A stretch of 7,990 nt of DNA from CAZEQK01 sp964514395 (GCA_964514395.1 CAZEQK010000076.1:1-7990); one strand, 5' to 3'. Counted from the stretch's first letter, positions 1 through 6,946 are shown. Made by a program: numbers and translations. Notes: generated by a model not told the origin, from the letters alone.

Positions 1-70
1 TTAAAAATTATTTTTCAGCTAACACTTGACAAGGATTAGCTGGTTTATCAGATGTCATTGCCTTCTCTAG

Positions 71-400
71 TTAACCCCAAAAAATTCCTTTACTATCCTT
101 ATCCACAATCTCTAATTGTTTTTCAAAATCTTCATTAGGTAATATATCCTCTACAAAGTGCCATTTTTCTTTACTATCTTTCCAATAAATTTTCCATTTG
201 TCTTTATCTAATCTAAATTGTGCAATGTCTAATTGAACCCATCTATCACTCATAAATGCTGGTCTTTCCTCGATCAATGTAACATTGTTTCCTCTTATTT
301 TGTAACTCATTTTGATTTGATTTTGAATGTGTTTCGGCACTTTATTCTTAGTGTAATTATCCATTATTTTAATAATACGTTTCTTTGTAAAATCGTCCAT
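71..400 (-). CDS. DUF3024 family protein
   Basis: This 109-aa protein resembles DUF3024, a small family of unknown function found widely in bacteria and often in cassette arrays. The family-like core lies around residues 33-85: an IRGNNVTLIEERPAF strand-turn segment, a W-x-Q-x-x-x-A-Q-F-R block and a W-K-I-Y-W-x-D segment followed by W-H-F. It is probably soluble, with no signal peptide or membrane segment. An in-frame ATG lies eight codons upstream at 424. I chose the ATG at 400 because AGGAG (409-413) sits 8 nt before it, while nothing comparable precedes 424. It is the only gene visible in the leftmost cassette. The far end of that cassette lies outside the window: the sequence complementary to its leading end does not occur in bases 1-70. 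The family call is from recognition of the sequence; the function is unknown. Confidence 0.85.
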   Translation of the reverse strand: MDDFTKKRIIKIMDNYTKNKVPKHIQNQIKMSYKIRGNNVTLIEERPAFMSDRWVQLDIAQFRLDKDKWKIYWKDSKEKWHFVEDILPNEDFEKQLEIVDKDSKGIFWG

Positions 401-408
401 TATTTTAG

Positions 409-413
409 CTCCT
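409..413 (-). promoter_or_regulatory. ribosome binding site that fixes the DUF3024 start
   Basis: The minus strand reads AGGAG here, 8 nt before the ATG at 400. This favours that start over the in-frame ATG at 424. Confidence 0.7.
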
Positions 414-442
414 CTTGAGTTCATGTTATTCTGTTTAAGATT

Positions 443-448
443 ATTATA
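443..448 (-). promoter_or_regulatory. possible -10 element upstream of the DUF3024 gene
   Basis: The minus strand reads TATAAT about 42 nt before the start at 400, inside the leader of the cassette. The region 17-18 nt further upstream, at the repeat core, has no good TTGACA match. It could be a cassette-borne promoter, but in such AT-rich DNA a chance match is plausible. Confidence 0.3.
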
Positions 449-466
449 TATGGTTGCAATGATTTC

Positions 467-675
467 TCATAACGTTCCGTATCCCCGACGCCCTTGAGCT
501 TACAGGTGAAGTTCGAGCCTTAGAAATGCCTTTCTTAGGCTCGGGCTTTGCCATCTCGGTTAGCGAAGAGGATGTGTCGCTGATTTACTTCTATGAAACT
601 AGCTTCTTGCGACCGAGGCGTACTTCAAATTGAGTTACTTCCCTGCTTCGCCGACGCGGGGATATTTTGTTAGGC
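467..675 (-). repeat. attC-like cassette recombination site, copy 1
   Basis: On the + strand the site runs from TCATAAC (467-473) to GTTAGGC (669-675); the AAC to GTT distance is 201 bp. Inside the cores, GTATCCCCG (479-487) pairs with CGGGGATAT (657-665), leaving a bulged spacer next to the core. A long hairpin follows (505-552, loop near 528). A CTCGGT/ACCGAG stem then encloses a GCGA/TCGC hairpin and a weak second hairpin. On the minus strand the 3' core is GTTATGA, a relaxed match to GTTRRRY. Its R'' end (GCGCCTAAC on the minus strand) is complementary to the leading end of the TIR cassette, so this copy belongs to that cassette. Confidence 0.8.
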
Positions 676-687
676 GCTGTTGTTCCC

Positions 688-1491
688 TCATCCAAGAATT
701 AATTCCTTGAAATCCTTAATTTGTTTGATGTCCTTTATAACTATAACTGTATCAGCTCCATTAATAGCACGTTCCCCAAACGCAATTCCAGGGTTTTTAA
801 TTGTTACAGTTATTATTCCTTTTAATTCGCTATTCTCTAAGTCTCTTAACTTTGAAATCAATTGATTCTCTATCATACCTAAATTCAATGTTAAAGTTTC
901 CATTTGTTGATTTGAGTCCAAAAATTCGAATACTTTCTTTGTTTCCCCACCAATTAATTTAAACATCAATCTAATATTTTCACCTAACGTATATTCTCGT
1001 TCGAAATTTATTACCTCATCGGCTAATTTATCAAAATTGCTTCGAAGATTCCCTTTACCCCCTACTGCTTGTTGTATACTTCTAAATGCAAATTCCAATT
1101 GAGATGCTATATTCCCTTGAATAGCATTCAAGTTATTAATTGGCTGAGGTAAATCCGAAAGTTTCATCCCAGAATGGCAAACAGGTATAGTTGGTATTTC
1201 TGGCTCATCACTCAACATATTTTGTTTATTTCTTATCCATACTGCTCCAAGTTCAAAATTTATCCAATTGCGTTTTATGGAATAAGGGCTTATAAGATAC
1301 ACACCAGCTTTACAATTTATTAATCCTTCTTCAATTCTTCTCAAAAAATTCGAACCCGCTGGTATTGTAATACCATCTGACGAAACAAATATCTCCACAA
1401 AACCACTAAATTCTTCTTCCAAATATTTTTTAAAAATTAATGCTAGTTTTTTTTCTTCATGTATGTGTGATAAGAAAACTAAGTTTGCCAT
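688..1491 (-). CDS. TIR-domain protein, probable NAD-degrading effector
   Basis: This 267-aa protein has an N-terminal bacterial TIR domain (about residues 1-135) and a C-terminal region of unknown type. Visible TIR motifs are VFLSH at 5-9 (first strand, box 1), FVSSDG-I-T-I-P-A-G at 35-46, the segment GVYLISPYSI at 63-72, and NFELGAVW at 79-85, in which Glu80 is at the position of the catalytic glutamate of NAD-hydrolysing TIR domains. Bacterial TIR proteins commonly act in phage defence by consuming NAD or making signalling nucleotides; that role is inferred here. The C-terminal ~130 residues are predicted soluble and may sense a trigger. ATG 1491 is preferred over TTG 1500 because GGAGG (1502-1506) lies 10 nt before the ATG but only 2 nt before the TTG. 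It is the only gene in its cassette, and its stop is 13 nt from the repeat. No partner such as a SLOG-domain ThsA is visible nearby. Confidence 0.85.
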   Translation of the reverse strand: MANLVFLSHIHEEKKLALIFKKYLEEEFSGFVEIFVSSDGITIPAGSNFLRRIEEGLINCKAGVYLISPYSIKRNWINFELGAVWIRNKQNMLSDEPEIPTIPVCHSGMKLSDLPQPINNLNAIQGNIASQLEFAFRSIQQAVGGKGNLRSNFDKLADEVINFEREYTLGENIRLMFKLIGGETKKVFEFLDSNQQMETLTLNLGMIENQLISKLRDLENSELKGIITVTIKNPGIAFGERAINGADTVIVIKDIKQIKDFKELILG

Positions 1492-1501
1492 AAATCTCAA
1501 A

Positions 1502-1506
1502 CCTCC
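1502..1506 (-). promoter_or_regulatory. ribosome binding site that fixes the TIR gene start
   Basis: The minus strand reads GGAGG, 10 nt before ATG 1491 and 2 nt before the alternative TTG 1500. The spacing selects the ATG. Confidence 0.7.
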
Positions 1507-1554
1507 ATAAAATAAAGATTTTGATTTTTTGGTGCTTCTGTGTATTACAATTGC

Positions 1555-1763
1555 GCCTAACGTTCCGTATCCCCGACGCCCTTGAGCTTACAGGTGAAGT
1601 TCGAGCCTTAGAAATGCATTTCTTAGGCTCGGGCTTTACCGTCTCGGTTAGCGAAAGGGTTGTGTCGCTGACTCTACTTCTTTGAATCTAGCTTCTTGCG
1701 ACCGAGGCGACTTCAAATTGAGTTACTTCCCTGCTACGCCGAAGCGGGGATATTTTGTTAGGT
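1555..1763 (-). repeat. attC-like cassette recombination site, copy 2
   Basis: The site runs from GCCTAAC (1555-1561) to GTTAGGT (1757-1763) on the + strand; AAC to GTT is 201 bp. On the minus strand the 3' core reads GTTAGGC, a perfect match to GTTRRRY. The interior is the same as copy 1, with the GAAG form of the long hairpin and a G-T or A variant in its right arm (CTTTACC). Its R'' end on the minus strand (GCACCTAAC) is complementary to the leading end of the membrane-protein cassette to its right. Confidence 0.85.
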
Positions 1764-1776
1764 GCTGTTGCTATGA

Positions 1777-2235
1777 TTAACTAACTTGTTCAATCCTTTC
1801 CGATTTAAATATAGAATCAATTAAAACTTTTCCAAACCATACTCCTGCTATTAACGAATAATTCCTTAAACTTGTATGAATGTTTAAAAAACTAGTAAAG
1901 AAATTTGGTCCTAAATGAGTAGTAATATGAAACTTTGTCCCAATTGTAAAAAGAAATCTATTCCATGGTATAGCTATTATAAGTGCTGGTATTCCTTGAA
2001 TTAGAAATTTACTCCAATTAAATTTGTTCTTTTTTAATTTTTTCCCAAATGGTATTGTAATAATTACTCCAATTAATATTGGGGAAAATAAATTTACAAA
2101 AAAAACTGTAAATGATGACGAACGTATAAATGTTTGTCTGCTTATTGCATCTATATAATTTAAATACTTAGTAGTTCCGATAAGAATTATTATTACTAAT
2201 ACAGAAACAATTAAATTCTTAATCATTTTACTCAT
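1777..2235 (-). CDS. multi-pass membrane protein of unknown function
   Basis: This 152-aa protein is strongly hydrophobic. Likely membrane segments are residues ~5-24 (rich in V, I and L), ~42-62 (a VFFVNLFSPILIG stretch), ~77-99 (an IPALIIAIPW stretch) and a weaker one at ~124-142. A short basic loop (KKLKKNK) follows the second segment. I do not recognise a family. ATG 2235 was chosen over the adjacent in-frame TTG 2238 because GGAG ends about 9 nt before the ATG, within the GGGAGTG stretch at 2243-2249. The stop lies 14 nt from the repeat. It is the sole gene of its cassette, and nothing in the window suggests a partner. Possible roles include a transporter fragment or a membrane-acting defence effector, but neither is supported by a motif. 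Confidence 0.8.
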   Translation of the reverse strand: MSKMIKNLIVSVLVIIILIGTTKYLNYIDAISRQTFIRSSSFTVFFVNLFSPILIGVIITIPFGKKLKKNKFNWSKFLIQGIPALIIAIPWNRFLFTIGTKFHITTHLGPNFFTSFLNIHTSLRNYSLIAGVWFGKVLIDSIFKSERIEQVS

Positions 2236-2299
2236 CAAATTTCACTCCCTTCAGTATATATTTATTTATTGAAATTTCAAAAAATTCTTCTGCTATGGC

Positions 2300-2508
2300 A
2301 CCTAACGTTCCGTATCCCCGACGCCCTTGAGCTTACAGGTGAAGTTCAAGCCTTAGAAATGCCTTTCTTAGGCTCGGGCTTCGCCGTCTCGGTTAGCGAA
2401 AGGGTTGTGTCGCTGATTCGCTTCTATGAATCTAGCTTCTTGCGACCGAGGCGTACTTCGAATTGAGTTACTTCCTCGCTACGCCGATGCGGGGATATTT
2501 TGTTAGAA
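2300..2508 (-). repeat. attC-like cassette recombination site, copy 3
   Basis: The site runs from ACCTAAC (2300-2306) to GTTAGAA (2502-2508) on the + strand; AAC to GTT is 201 bp. The minus-strand 3' core is GTTAGGT, fully matching GTTRRRY. Its long hairpin carries the GAAG form, with one change in the inner left arm (TTCAAGCC instead of TTCGAGCC) that breaks one pair. Beyond the right core, its flank shares about 18 further bases with the flank of copy 4. Confidence 0.85.
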
Positions 2509-2625
2509 GATGTCAACGCCTTCTTCGAAATACTGGATAAAATTTACTTATAAATCTGTAGCATCCATTATCACAAGCAGTGATTTCTTATTACACAATC
2601 ACCCTAATAGCTAAATAAAGATATT

Positions 2626-2862
2626 CTAATTTTTTCTATTTATTGCTTCCATAGCTCGTTGCACATCTTCCTTTTTTACATAAATATAATAAGAACTTTC
2701 TGACTGTATTCCTCCTCCCATCCATGGACCTGATTGTATAAAAATACGGTAAGGAACAACTCCTATTAACTTTGCAATTGCCTGAGAATAATCCTGAGAA
2801 TTAAGTGCTGTATAAATTAATGATTTTTTACTAGAAAACAACCACAAAATAAATCGTACCAT
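2626..2862 (-). CDS. small DUF2007-like protein
   Basis: This 78-aa protein looks like the small ferredoxin-fold group annotated as putative signal-transducing or DUF2007-like proteins. Residues ~15-36 (YTALNSQDYSQAIAKLIGV) form the first strand and helix, a glycine-rich turn (GPWMGGGIQ) follows at 45-53, and the C-terminal YIYVKKEDVQRAMEAI resembles the V-x-V-x-x-E-D-x-x-x-A-x-x-I/L ending of that family. A hydrophobic N-terminus (FILWLF) might associate with the membrane. AGGAGG lies 9 nt before ATG 2862, making the start secure. It is the only gene in its cassette; about 115 bp without a gene separate its stop from repeat 3. The family call is moderate and the function unknown. Confidence 0.7.
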   Translation of the reverse strand: MVRFILWLFSSKKSLIYTALNSQDYSQAIAKLIGVVPYRIFIQSGPWMGGGIQSESSYYIYVKKEDVQRAMEAINRKN

Positions 2863-3005
2863 CTAAGAAAACCTCCTACCTTATAAAATCACAAAGCTTC
2901 AAAAATTATATTAAGTGTTTTATTCAATAGTTCTGCACAATCAGATGAATAAGGAATTAGTAGATGTTACTATGTTGTTATATAAGTATTTTTAGCGGTG
3001 ATTTC

Positions 3006-3214
3006 TTCTAACGTTCCGTATCCCCGACGCCCTTGAGCTTACAGGTGGAGTTCGAGCCTTAGAAATGCTTTTCTTAGGCTCGGGCTTCGCCGTCTCGGTT
3101 AGCGAAAGGGTTGTGTCGCTGATTCTTCTTCTATGAATCTAGCTTCTTGCGACCGAGGCGCTCTTCAAATTGAGCTACTTCCCTGCACGCCGACGCGGGG
3201 ATATTGTGTTAGAA
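3006..3214 (-). repeat. attC-like cassette recombination site, copy 4
   Basis: The site runs from TTCTAAC (3006-3012) to GTTAGAA (3208-3214) on the + strand; AAC to GTT is 201 bp. This is the first copy with the GGAG form of the long hairpin, paired with CTTCGCC. The cores are of the GTTAGAA type, a relaxed match to GTTRRRY. It belongs to the three-gene cassette on its right. Confidence 0.85.
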
Positions 3215-3286
3215 GAAGTCAACGCCTTCTTCGATTTACTATACATGATTTTTTATTAATCTATCTCACAAGTTAACGCAATAAGA

Positions 3287-3621
3287 TTAACTGTTCATCC
3301 AGACATTTTCAATCTTTCTTATATAAACTTCAGGCTCTTCTTCATCAAAGATTTCAATACCTCTGTCTTTTAAAATCCCATTTTTTATCAAGTCAGATAT
3401 ACTTGATTTGTGACATCTTTAAAATCTTTATATTCATATTCTTCATCTGATTGATCTGGAATAAATTGAATCATATCTCCAAGATTCTTCAACAAATACC
3501 AAGTGGTAATAGCTGCTGTTACAGGATTACCTGCTAATTCTCTTTCCTTACTTGCAGGAAGGTGTGAAAAAGTGATAACTTCTTTCTTGCTTTTATTGAT
3601 CAGTTCATATCCTACTCCCAT
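3287..3621 (-). pseudogene. conserved hypothetical protein, one frameshift
   Basis: The first 77 codons run from ATG 3621 to a stop at 3388. Shifting frame near 3407-3409 opens a second stretch that continues to a stop at 3287-3289 and encodes ISDLIKNGILKDRG, then an acidic segment and a C-terminal VYIRKIENVW. The total length, 335 nt, becomes 336 with one added base, giving 111 aa, so a single base lost from an A run (T run on the + strand) explains it. The protein has FSHLPASKERELAGNP at ~18-33 and TTWYLLKNLGDMIQF at ~39-53. It looks like a conserved hypothetical family, but I cannot name it. GGAGGGGG precedes the ATG by 4 nt. It is the last of three genes in one cassette. The break may be real decay or a sequencing error. 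Confidence 0.7.
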
Positions 3622-3672
3622 TTTTCCCCCTCCAATTCTAGACTCTCTTGATATTCTATCGCTTCCGTTACT

Positions 3673-4082
3673 TTAATGATTTTGAAATCCATGAACGTCT
3701 GATGTATTTAATAAACTTAAAACATTAGTAGCAACCTCTTCAAAATCTTCTTTTGTTTTAGCATCTTCATAATTAAACCACATTCCATCTTCATCTTGGG
3801 ATTTCGTACCTAGTCTTAATCGCTTATTAACGTCATGGGTAGTTACTTTATTTGGTTTTATTTCTTCACCCCAATGCGTTGTAACACCTTCTATGAACAT
3901 TTTGCCAATTCAACTACAAATGAACCACCCCATCTATTGAATTGAAAAGTAATTAAATCAATGTTATTTTCATTCTTCCTTCTAAAATGCGGAAAGGAAC
4001 CCTTAAATCTTTGTTCTCTTAAAATTGGAACTACAATATGTTTAATTGCTAAATCCATATTCTTTCTTTGTTCTGATGACAT
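3673..4082 (-). pseudogene. DUF4304-type protein, one frameshift
   Basis: The N-terminal part (4082 to 3891) encodes a helix with IKHIVVPILREQRFKG, then F-x-R-K-N-E-N-N-I-D-L-I-T-F-Q-F-N-R-W-G-G-S-F-V-V-E-L-A-K-C-S followed by a stop. The rest, in another frame from about 3899 to 3673, continues EGVTTHWGEEI-K-P-N-K-V, then RLRLG and a W-F-N-Y segment. Together they match the DUF4304 layout (helix, conserved FxR, FQ, WG, RLG). With one base restored near 3891-3905 the gene is 136 aa, the normal family size. The function of the family is unknown; it is frequent in cassette and toxin-immunity neighbourhoods. The start is ATG 4082 with only a weak GGTG upstream and a stop two codons before it. 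It sits between a lipoprotein gene and another broken gene in the same cassette. Confidence 0.8.
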
Positions 4083-4180
4083 TTTCTACACCACGCTTTT
4101 GAAATTAAAGTTTGAACGTTTATTTAGCAATTATTTTAACACCTTGGTTTAATCCCTTGGAGCTGACCGTTTGTTACCAA

Positions 4181-4595
4181 TTATTCATATAATAAAGTTT
4201 TATATTCATCCACATCATCAAAATGATTTGGAAAATATGTTGGAGTACGGCTAATATTTAACATTTTAATTGGGTTTCCATTATTTAATTTTTTTACAAT
4301 TAAATCAAATGAGTTATCGTCACTTAAGGTGATTTCAAAGTTTCTGTTTATCACTTGTCATTAAATATTTATCATTTTCAGTTTTTTCATCATAGGTTCC
4401 TCTATCTACTTCTCTGTTATCAATATATTCAATAAAACTTTTATCTTCTGGTTGGATAGTTATTTGAACAACATAACCATTTACATGTTTTTCTGTCTGA
4501 TAAAAACCTTTCAACAAAGGTTTTGTATTAGAAGTACATCCTACCAGCATAAAAATAATTACCAACGATAAGACAGTTTTTAATATATTCCTCAT
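4181..4595 (-). pseudogene. small lipoprotein, one frameshift
   Basis: The N-terminus MRNILKTVLSLVIIFMLVGC is a lipoprotein signal with lipobox LVGC and Cys20, predicting export and lipid attachment to the outer face of the membrane. The mature part continues for about 65 residues (VQITIQPEDKSF and a GTYDEK segment) to a stop at 4335. A one-base change near 4347-4349 (an extra A in an A run on the coding strand) opens the frame NFEITLSDDNSFDLIVKK and on to a stop at 4181-4183. Length 415 nt minus one base gives 137 aa, a natural size. AAGGAGG lies 7 nt before ATG 4595. I do not recognise a family; many Bacillota have small lipoproteins of this form. It is the promoter-proximal gene of the three-gene cassette. 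Confidence 0.75.
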
Positions 4596-4694
4596 AATAA
4601 ATGCCTCCTTATTCTAACCTACTTAGATATCTGAATAAGATTTGTTTTGTTATGATTCTATTTTATGTATTTAGTATTTATTCGCGTTGATTTC

Positions 4695-4904
4695 TTCTAA
4701 CGTTCCGTATCCCCGACGCCCTTGAGCTTACAGGTGGAGTTCGAGCCTTAGAAATGCTTTTCTTAGGCTCGGGCTTTACCGTCTCGGTTAGCGAAAGGGT
4801 TGTGTCGCTGAATCTACTTCTATGAATCTAGCTTCTTGCGACCGAGGCGAACTTCAAATTGAGTTACTTCCCTGCTACGCCGACGCGGGGATATTTTGTT
4901 AGAA
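4695..4904 (-). repeat. attC-like cassette recombination site, copy 5
   Basis: The site runs from TTCTAAC (4695-4701) to GTTAGAA (4898-4904) on the + strand; AAC to GTT is 202 bp. It has the GGAG form of the hairpin with CTTTACC opposite. It has GAATC rather than GATTC in the left arm of the small second hairpin, which weakens that hairpin. It belongs to the amber-interrupted cassette to its right. Confidence 0.85.
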
Positions 4905-4958
4905 GATGTCTTCTTAGATTTACTTAATTTCTTTAGAAGATAAAATAATACAAACTGA

Positions 4959-5510
4959 TTATGAGTTAAAATAGTTAATTATTTCAAAGCCCACATAATC
5001 CTCTTTTTTAGGATATTTATATCGATAATAACAATCCCAATAGCTGATTACTCGACTTACTGTTGTATTATAAAAAATTGGATTTTCTACAATGAAGTCC
5101 TTTATTAAACTTTTATCAATATGTATTAAATTAGCTTTTATTACTTGTAAGATTTCAATTACATACTCACCTATTATTCGAATTATGTATGGAATTATCC
5201 AATTGTAATCATTGCACTGATGAATTATTCTTTTTAAATTTTTTTCTCTGATAAAACCATTATGATGTCTTGTAAATAGACAATTTACTATTATCTATTG
5301 CCTTGTCGTTAAAGAATTAAATAACGATAAAGATGGTTCATGGTAATATATACGTTCAGGTATATTTAGTATATTTCCAAAAAAATTCACTTCAAAGCTG
5401 TGGGAAAAATCCAACTTGCTTGTTTGGGTTATTATACTTAAAGCCTTAATTACATCATCTTCTAATTCTTCTGGGAATGCTTTTAATAATTCATACTTTC
5501 TATCTAGCAT
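4959..5510 (-). pseudogene. conserved protein of unknown function with an in-frame amber stop
   Basis: From ATG 5510 the frame encodes DRKYELLKAFPEELEDDVIK and continues to TAG at 5295-5297. The same frame then stays open to TAA at 4959-4961, with IIVNCLFTRHHNGFIREKNL just after the stop, EYVIEIL further on and ISYWDCYYRY near the C-terminus. The TRHH-x-G-x-x-R-E and SYWDCYYR blocks look like a conserved family in which the sequence runs without a break across the stop position. Intact, the protein would have 183 residues. No family name or function is recognised. The start at 5510 follows a GGTGAG, which is close (3 nt). An upstream TTG at 5534 is possible but lacks a binding site. One nonsense mutation is enough to explain the break; readthrough is the alternative. 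Confidence 0.75.
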
Positions 5511-5622
5511 AAACTCACCATCTCTCGTTACCAATTACAATTCGTTTTCAACTAAATTTGACTCTAGATGATCAGGGTATTTTATAGAATTCTATGTTAA
5601 TGTATTTTTTTGCGTTGATTTC

Positions 5623-5830
5623 TTCTAACGTTCCGTATCCCCGACGCCCTTGAGCTTACAGGTGGAGTTCGAGCCTTAGAAATGCTTTTCTTAGGCTCGG
5701 GCTTTGCCGTCTCGGTTAGCGAAAGGGTTGTGTCGCTGAATCTACTTCTATGAATCTAACTTCTTGCGACCGAGGCGTCTTCAAATTGAGTTACTTCCCT
5801 GCACGCCGACGCGGGGATATCTTGTTATAC
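5623..5830 (-). repeat. attC-like cassette recombination site, copy 6
   Basis: The site runs from TTCTAAC (5623-5629) to GTTATAC (5824-5830) on the + strand; AAC to GTT is 200 bp. It has the GGAG hairpin form with CTTTGCC opposite. Its left and right cores differ (TTCTAAC against GTTATAC), as expected because each core half belongs to a different cassette. Confidence 0.85.
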
Positions 5831-5877
5831 GTAGTTTTTTGAATAGACTATATAGATTCTTAAAATTACATATATTT

Positions 5878-6111
5878 TTAGGAGATCACATTATCCTCAA
5901 TTTTCTTATTATCATCTTTTATTATTAGTATGATAGAAAATATTAACTCTAAAAAGACGATAAACCAAATTATGGGATGAATATTACTTAAAACTGTTCC
6001 ACCAATCCCACCATGAGTAATAGAATATCTAAAATAAAATTGATAGGCAATTATTACTGAGATAAATTGTGTAAATGTCCAGAATAACATTTGAACACCT
6101 AATTTAAACAT
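5878..6111 (-). CDS. small two-helix membrane protein of unknown function
   Basis: This 77-aa protein has two clear hydrophobic segments, residues ~7-28 (MLFWTFTQFISVIIAYQFYF region) and ~43-64 (IIWFIVFLELIFSIILII region), joined by a loop with HGGIGGT. The C-terminal tail is charged (KDDNKKIEDN) and probably cytoplasmic. No family is recognised. An ATG eight codons upstream (6135) is in frame, but AGGAGGAGG at 6118-6126 lies inside that extension and 6 nt before ATG 6111, so 6111 is the start. It is the only gene of the shortest complete cassette (about 543 bp including its repeat). Small membrane proteins are common cassette cargo; some are toxins or phage-defence effectors, but nothing here shows that. 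Confidence 0.8.
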   Translation of the reverse strand: MFKLGVQMLFWTFTQFISVIIAYQFYFRYSITHGGIGGTVLSNIHPIIWFIVFLELIFSIILIIKDDNKKIEDNVIS

Positions 6112-6117
6112 TGTATA

Positions 6118-6126
6118 CCTCCTCCT
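6118..6126 (-). promoter_or_regulatory. strong ribosome binding site that fixes the start at 6111
   Basis: The minus strand reads AGGAGGAGG, ending 6 nt before ATG 6111. It lies inside the reading frame of the upstream ATG 6135, which argues against that longer start. Confidence 0.8.
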
Positions 6127-6165
6127 AAATTCCACTCTTTATTTTTGTTTTATGCTACAAATTAC

Positions 6166-6374
6166 GTATAACGTTCCGTATCCCCGACGCCCTTGAGCTT
6201 ACAGGTGGAGTTCGAGCCTTAGAAATGCCTTTCTTAGGCTCGGGCTTCGCCGTCTCGGTTAGCGAAAGGGTTGTGTCGCTGATTCTTCTTCTATGAATCT
6301 ATCTTCTTGCGACCAAGGCGCACTTCAAATTGAGTTACTTCCCTGCACGCCGACGCGGGGATATTTTGTTATAA
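6166..6374 (-). repeat. attC-like cassette recombination site, copy 7
   Basis: The site runs from GTATAAC (6166-6172) to GTTATAA (6368-6374) on the + strand; AAC to GTT is 201 bp. It is the last copy with the GGAG hairpin form, paired with CTTCGCC. The outer right stem reads ACCAAG instead of ACCGAG, which breaks one pair with CTCGGT. Confidence 0.85.
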
Positions 6375-6396
6375 GATGTACCTGCCATCCTTGAGT

Positions 6397-6902
6397 TTAC
6401 TCTATAAAATTTACCATTAATTCCTCGTCATATCCCTGCTCATTATATACTAAGGCATTTTTCTCAACACCATAAGATTGGAAACCAAATTTTTTGTACA
6501 GCTCAACTGCTGCATTATTTGATGTTACAACACATAAATTTATTTGTTTTAATCCTTCCATTTCTTTCGTTCTATTTAATAATTCTTTTAGTAATTCTTT
6601 AGCTATTCCTTTTCTTCGATACTCTTTTGAAACATACACTCCCCAGATCGTTCCTTTATGTTTCAATTTTTTCCGTTGTTCTCTTCTAAATCCCATAATT
6701 CCAACAAGCTGGTGATTTTCTGCAAATGCACCTAAAATAAAATTGTTTTTGTCATTTATAATCTTTTCAACCTCAGATATTGGAGTTTCCACTAATTCTT
6801 CATATGAACTGCCAAATGCTTCAGGGGTTGTTCTAAATCCTTCAAGTCTTAACTTCCAAACTCTTGAGTATCTTCAATTGTTATAGTTGTTATTTTTATC
6901 AT
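6397..6902 (-). pseudogene. GNAT family N-acetyltransferase, one frameshift near the N-terminus
   Basis: The protein belongs to the GNAT superfamily, which transfers acetyl groups from acetyl-CoA to amines. The main open frame (6792 to 6397) holds the catalytic core: VYVSKEYRRKGIAKELL, with the R-R-K-G-I-A acetyl-CoA loop, and then NNAAVELYKKFGF. The N-terminal part lies upstream in another frame: from ATG 6902 it encodes MIKITTITIEDTQEF and then hits a stop. Adding one T at the T run near 6856-6860 (A run on the + strand) continues it as WKLRLEGFRTTPEAFGSSYE and joins the core. Repaired length is 168 aa, with the coenzyme loop at 96-101, normal for GNAT. As written, translation could only restart internally and would lack the first strand and helix. 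Substrate unknown; the N-terminus with R-L-E-G-F-R-T-T-P-E-A-F is common in Bacillus-type GNAT proteins. Confidence 0.85.
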
Positions 6903-6946
6903 TATTGAACTCGCTTTCTTTTAAGTTAATATTTTGCAGGTATGTC

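Noticed and set aside
8..58. 16-codon minus-strand frame (MTSDKPANPCQVLAEK)
   Set aside because: It is very short, and the only purine-rich stretch upstream (AGAAGG) is too close to the ATG. The leftmost cassette does continue past the window, but this frame is not convincing as its next gene.
233..418. Plus-strand open frames opposite the minus-strand genes (also near 680-865, 3961-4152 and 6494-6715)
   Set aside because: They lie mainly on the reverse strand of genes with recognisable domains, lack ribosome binding sites, and encode low-complexity F/S/I-rich peptides typical of AT-rich antisense frames.
2253..2280. TTGAAA - 16 nt - TATACT promoter-like pair upstream of the 1777-2235 gene
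   Set aside because: The matches are good, but the start of transcription would fall around 2246, inside the ribosome binding site (2243-2249). It is probably chance in AT-rich DNA.
2269..2466. 65-codon plus-strand open frame across repeat 3
   Set aside because: It lies almost wholly inside the ~200-bp repeat, is not kept open in the other eight copies, and has no ribosome binding site. It is an artefact of the repeat.
2905..2910. TATAAT on the minus strand upstream of the 2626-2862 gene
   Set aside because: No -35-like element lies at a proper distance; the nearest TTGAAT is only 11 nt upstream of it.
4134..4178. Possible short degenerate attC between the lipoprotein and DUF4304 genes
   Set aside because: It begins TTTTAAC and ends GTTTGTTACC on the + strand, like attC cores, but the interior has CCTTGG twice in direct and not inverted orientation and no convincing stem. 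The resemblance is limited to the ends and may be chance.
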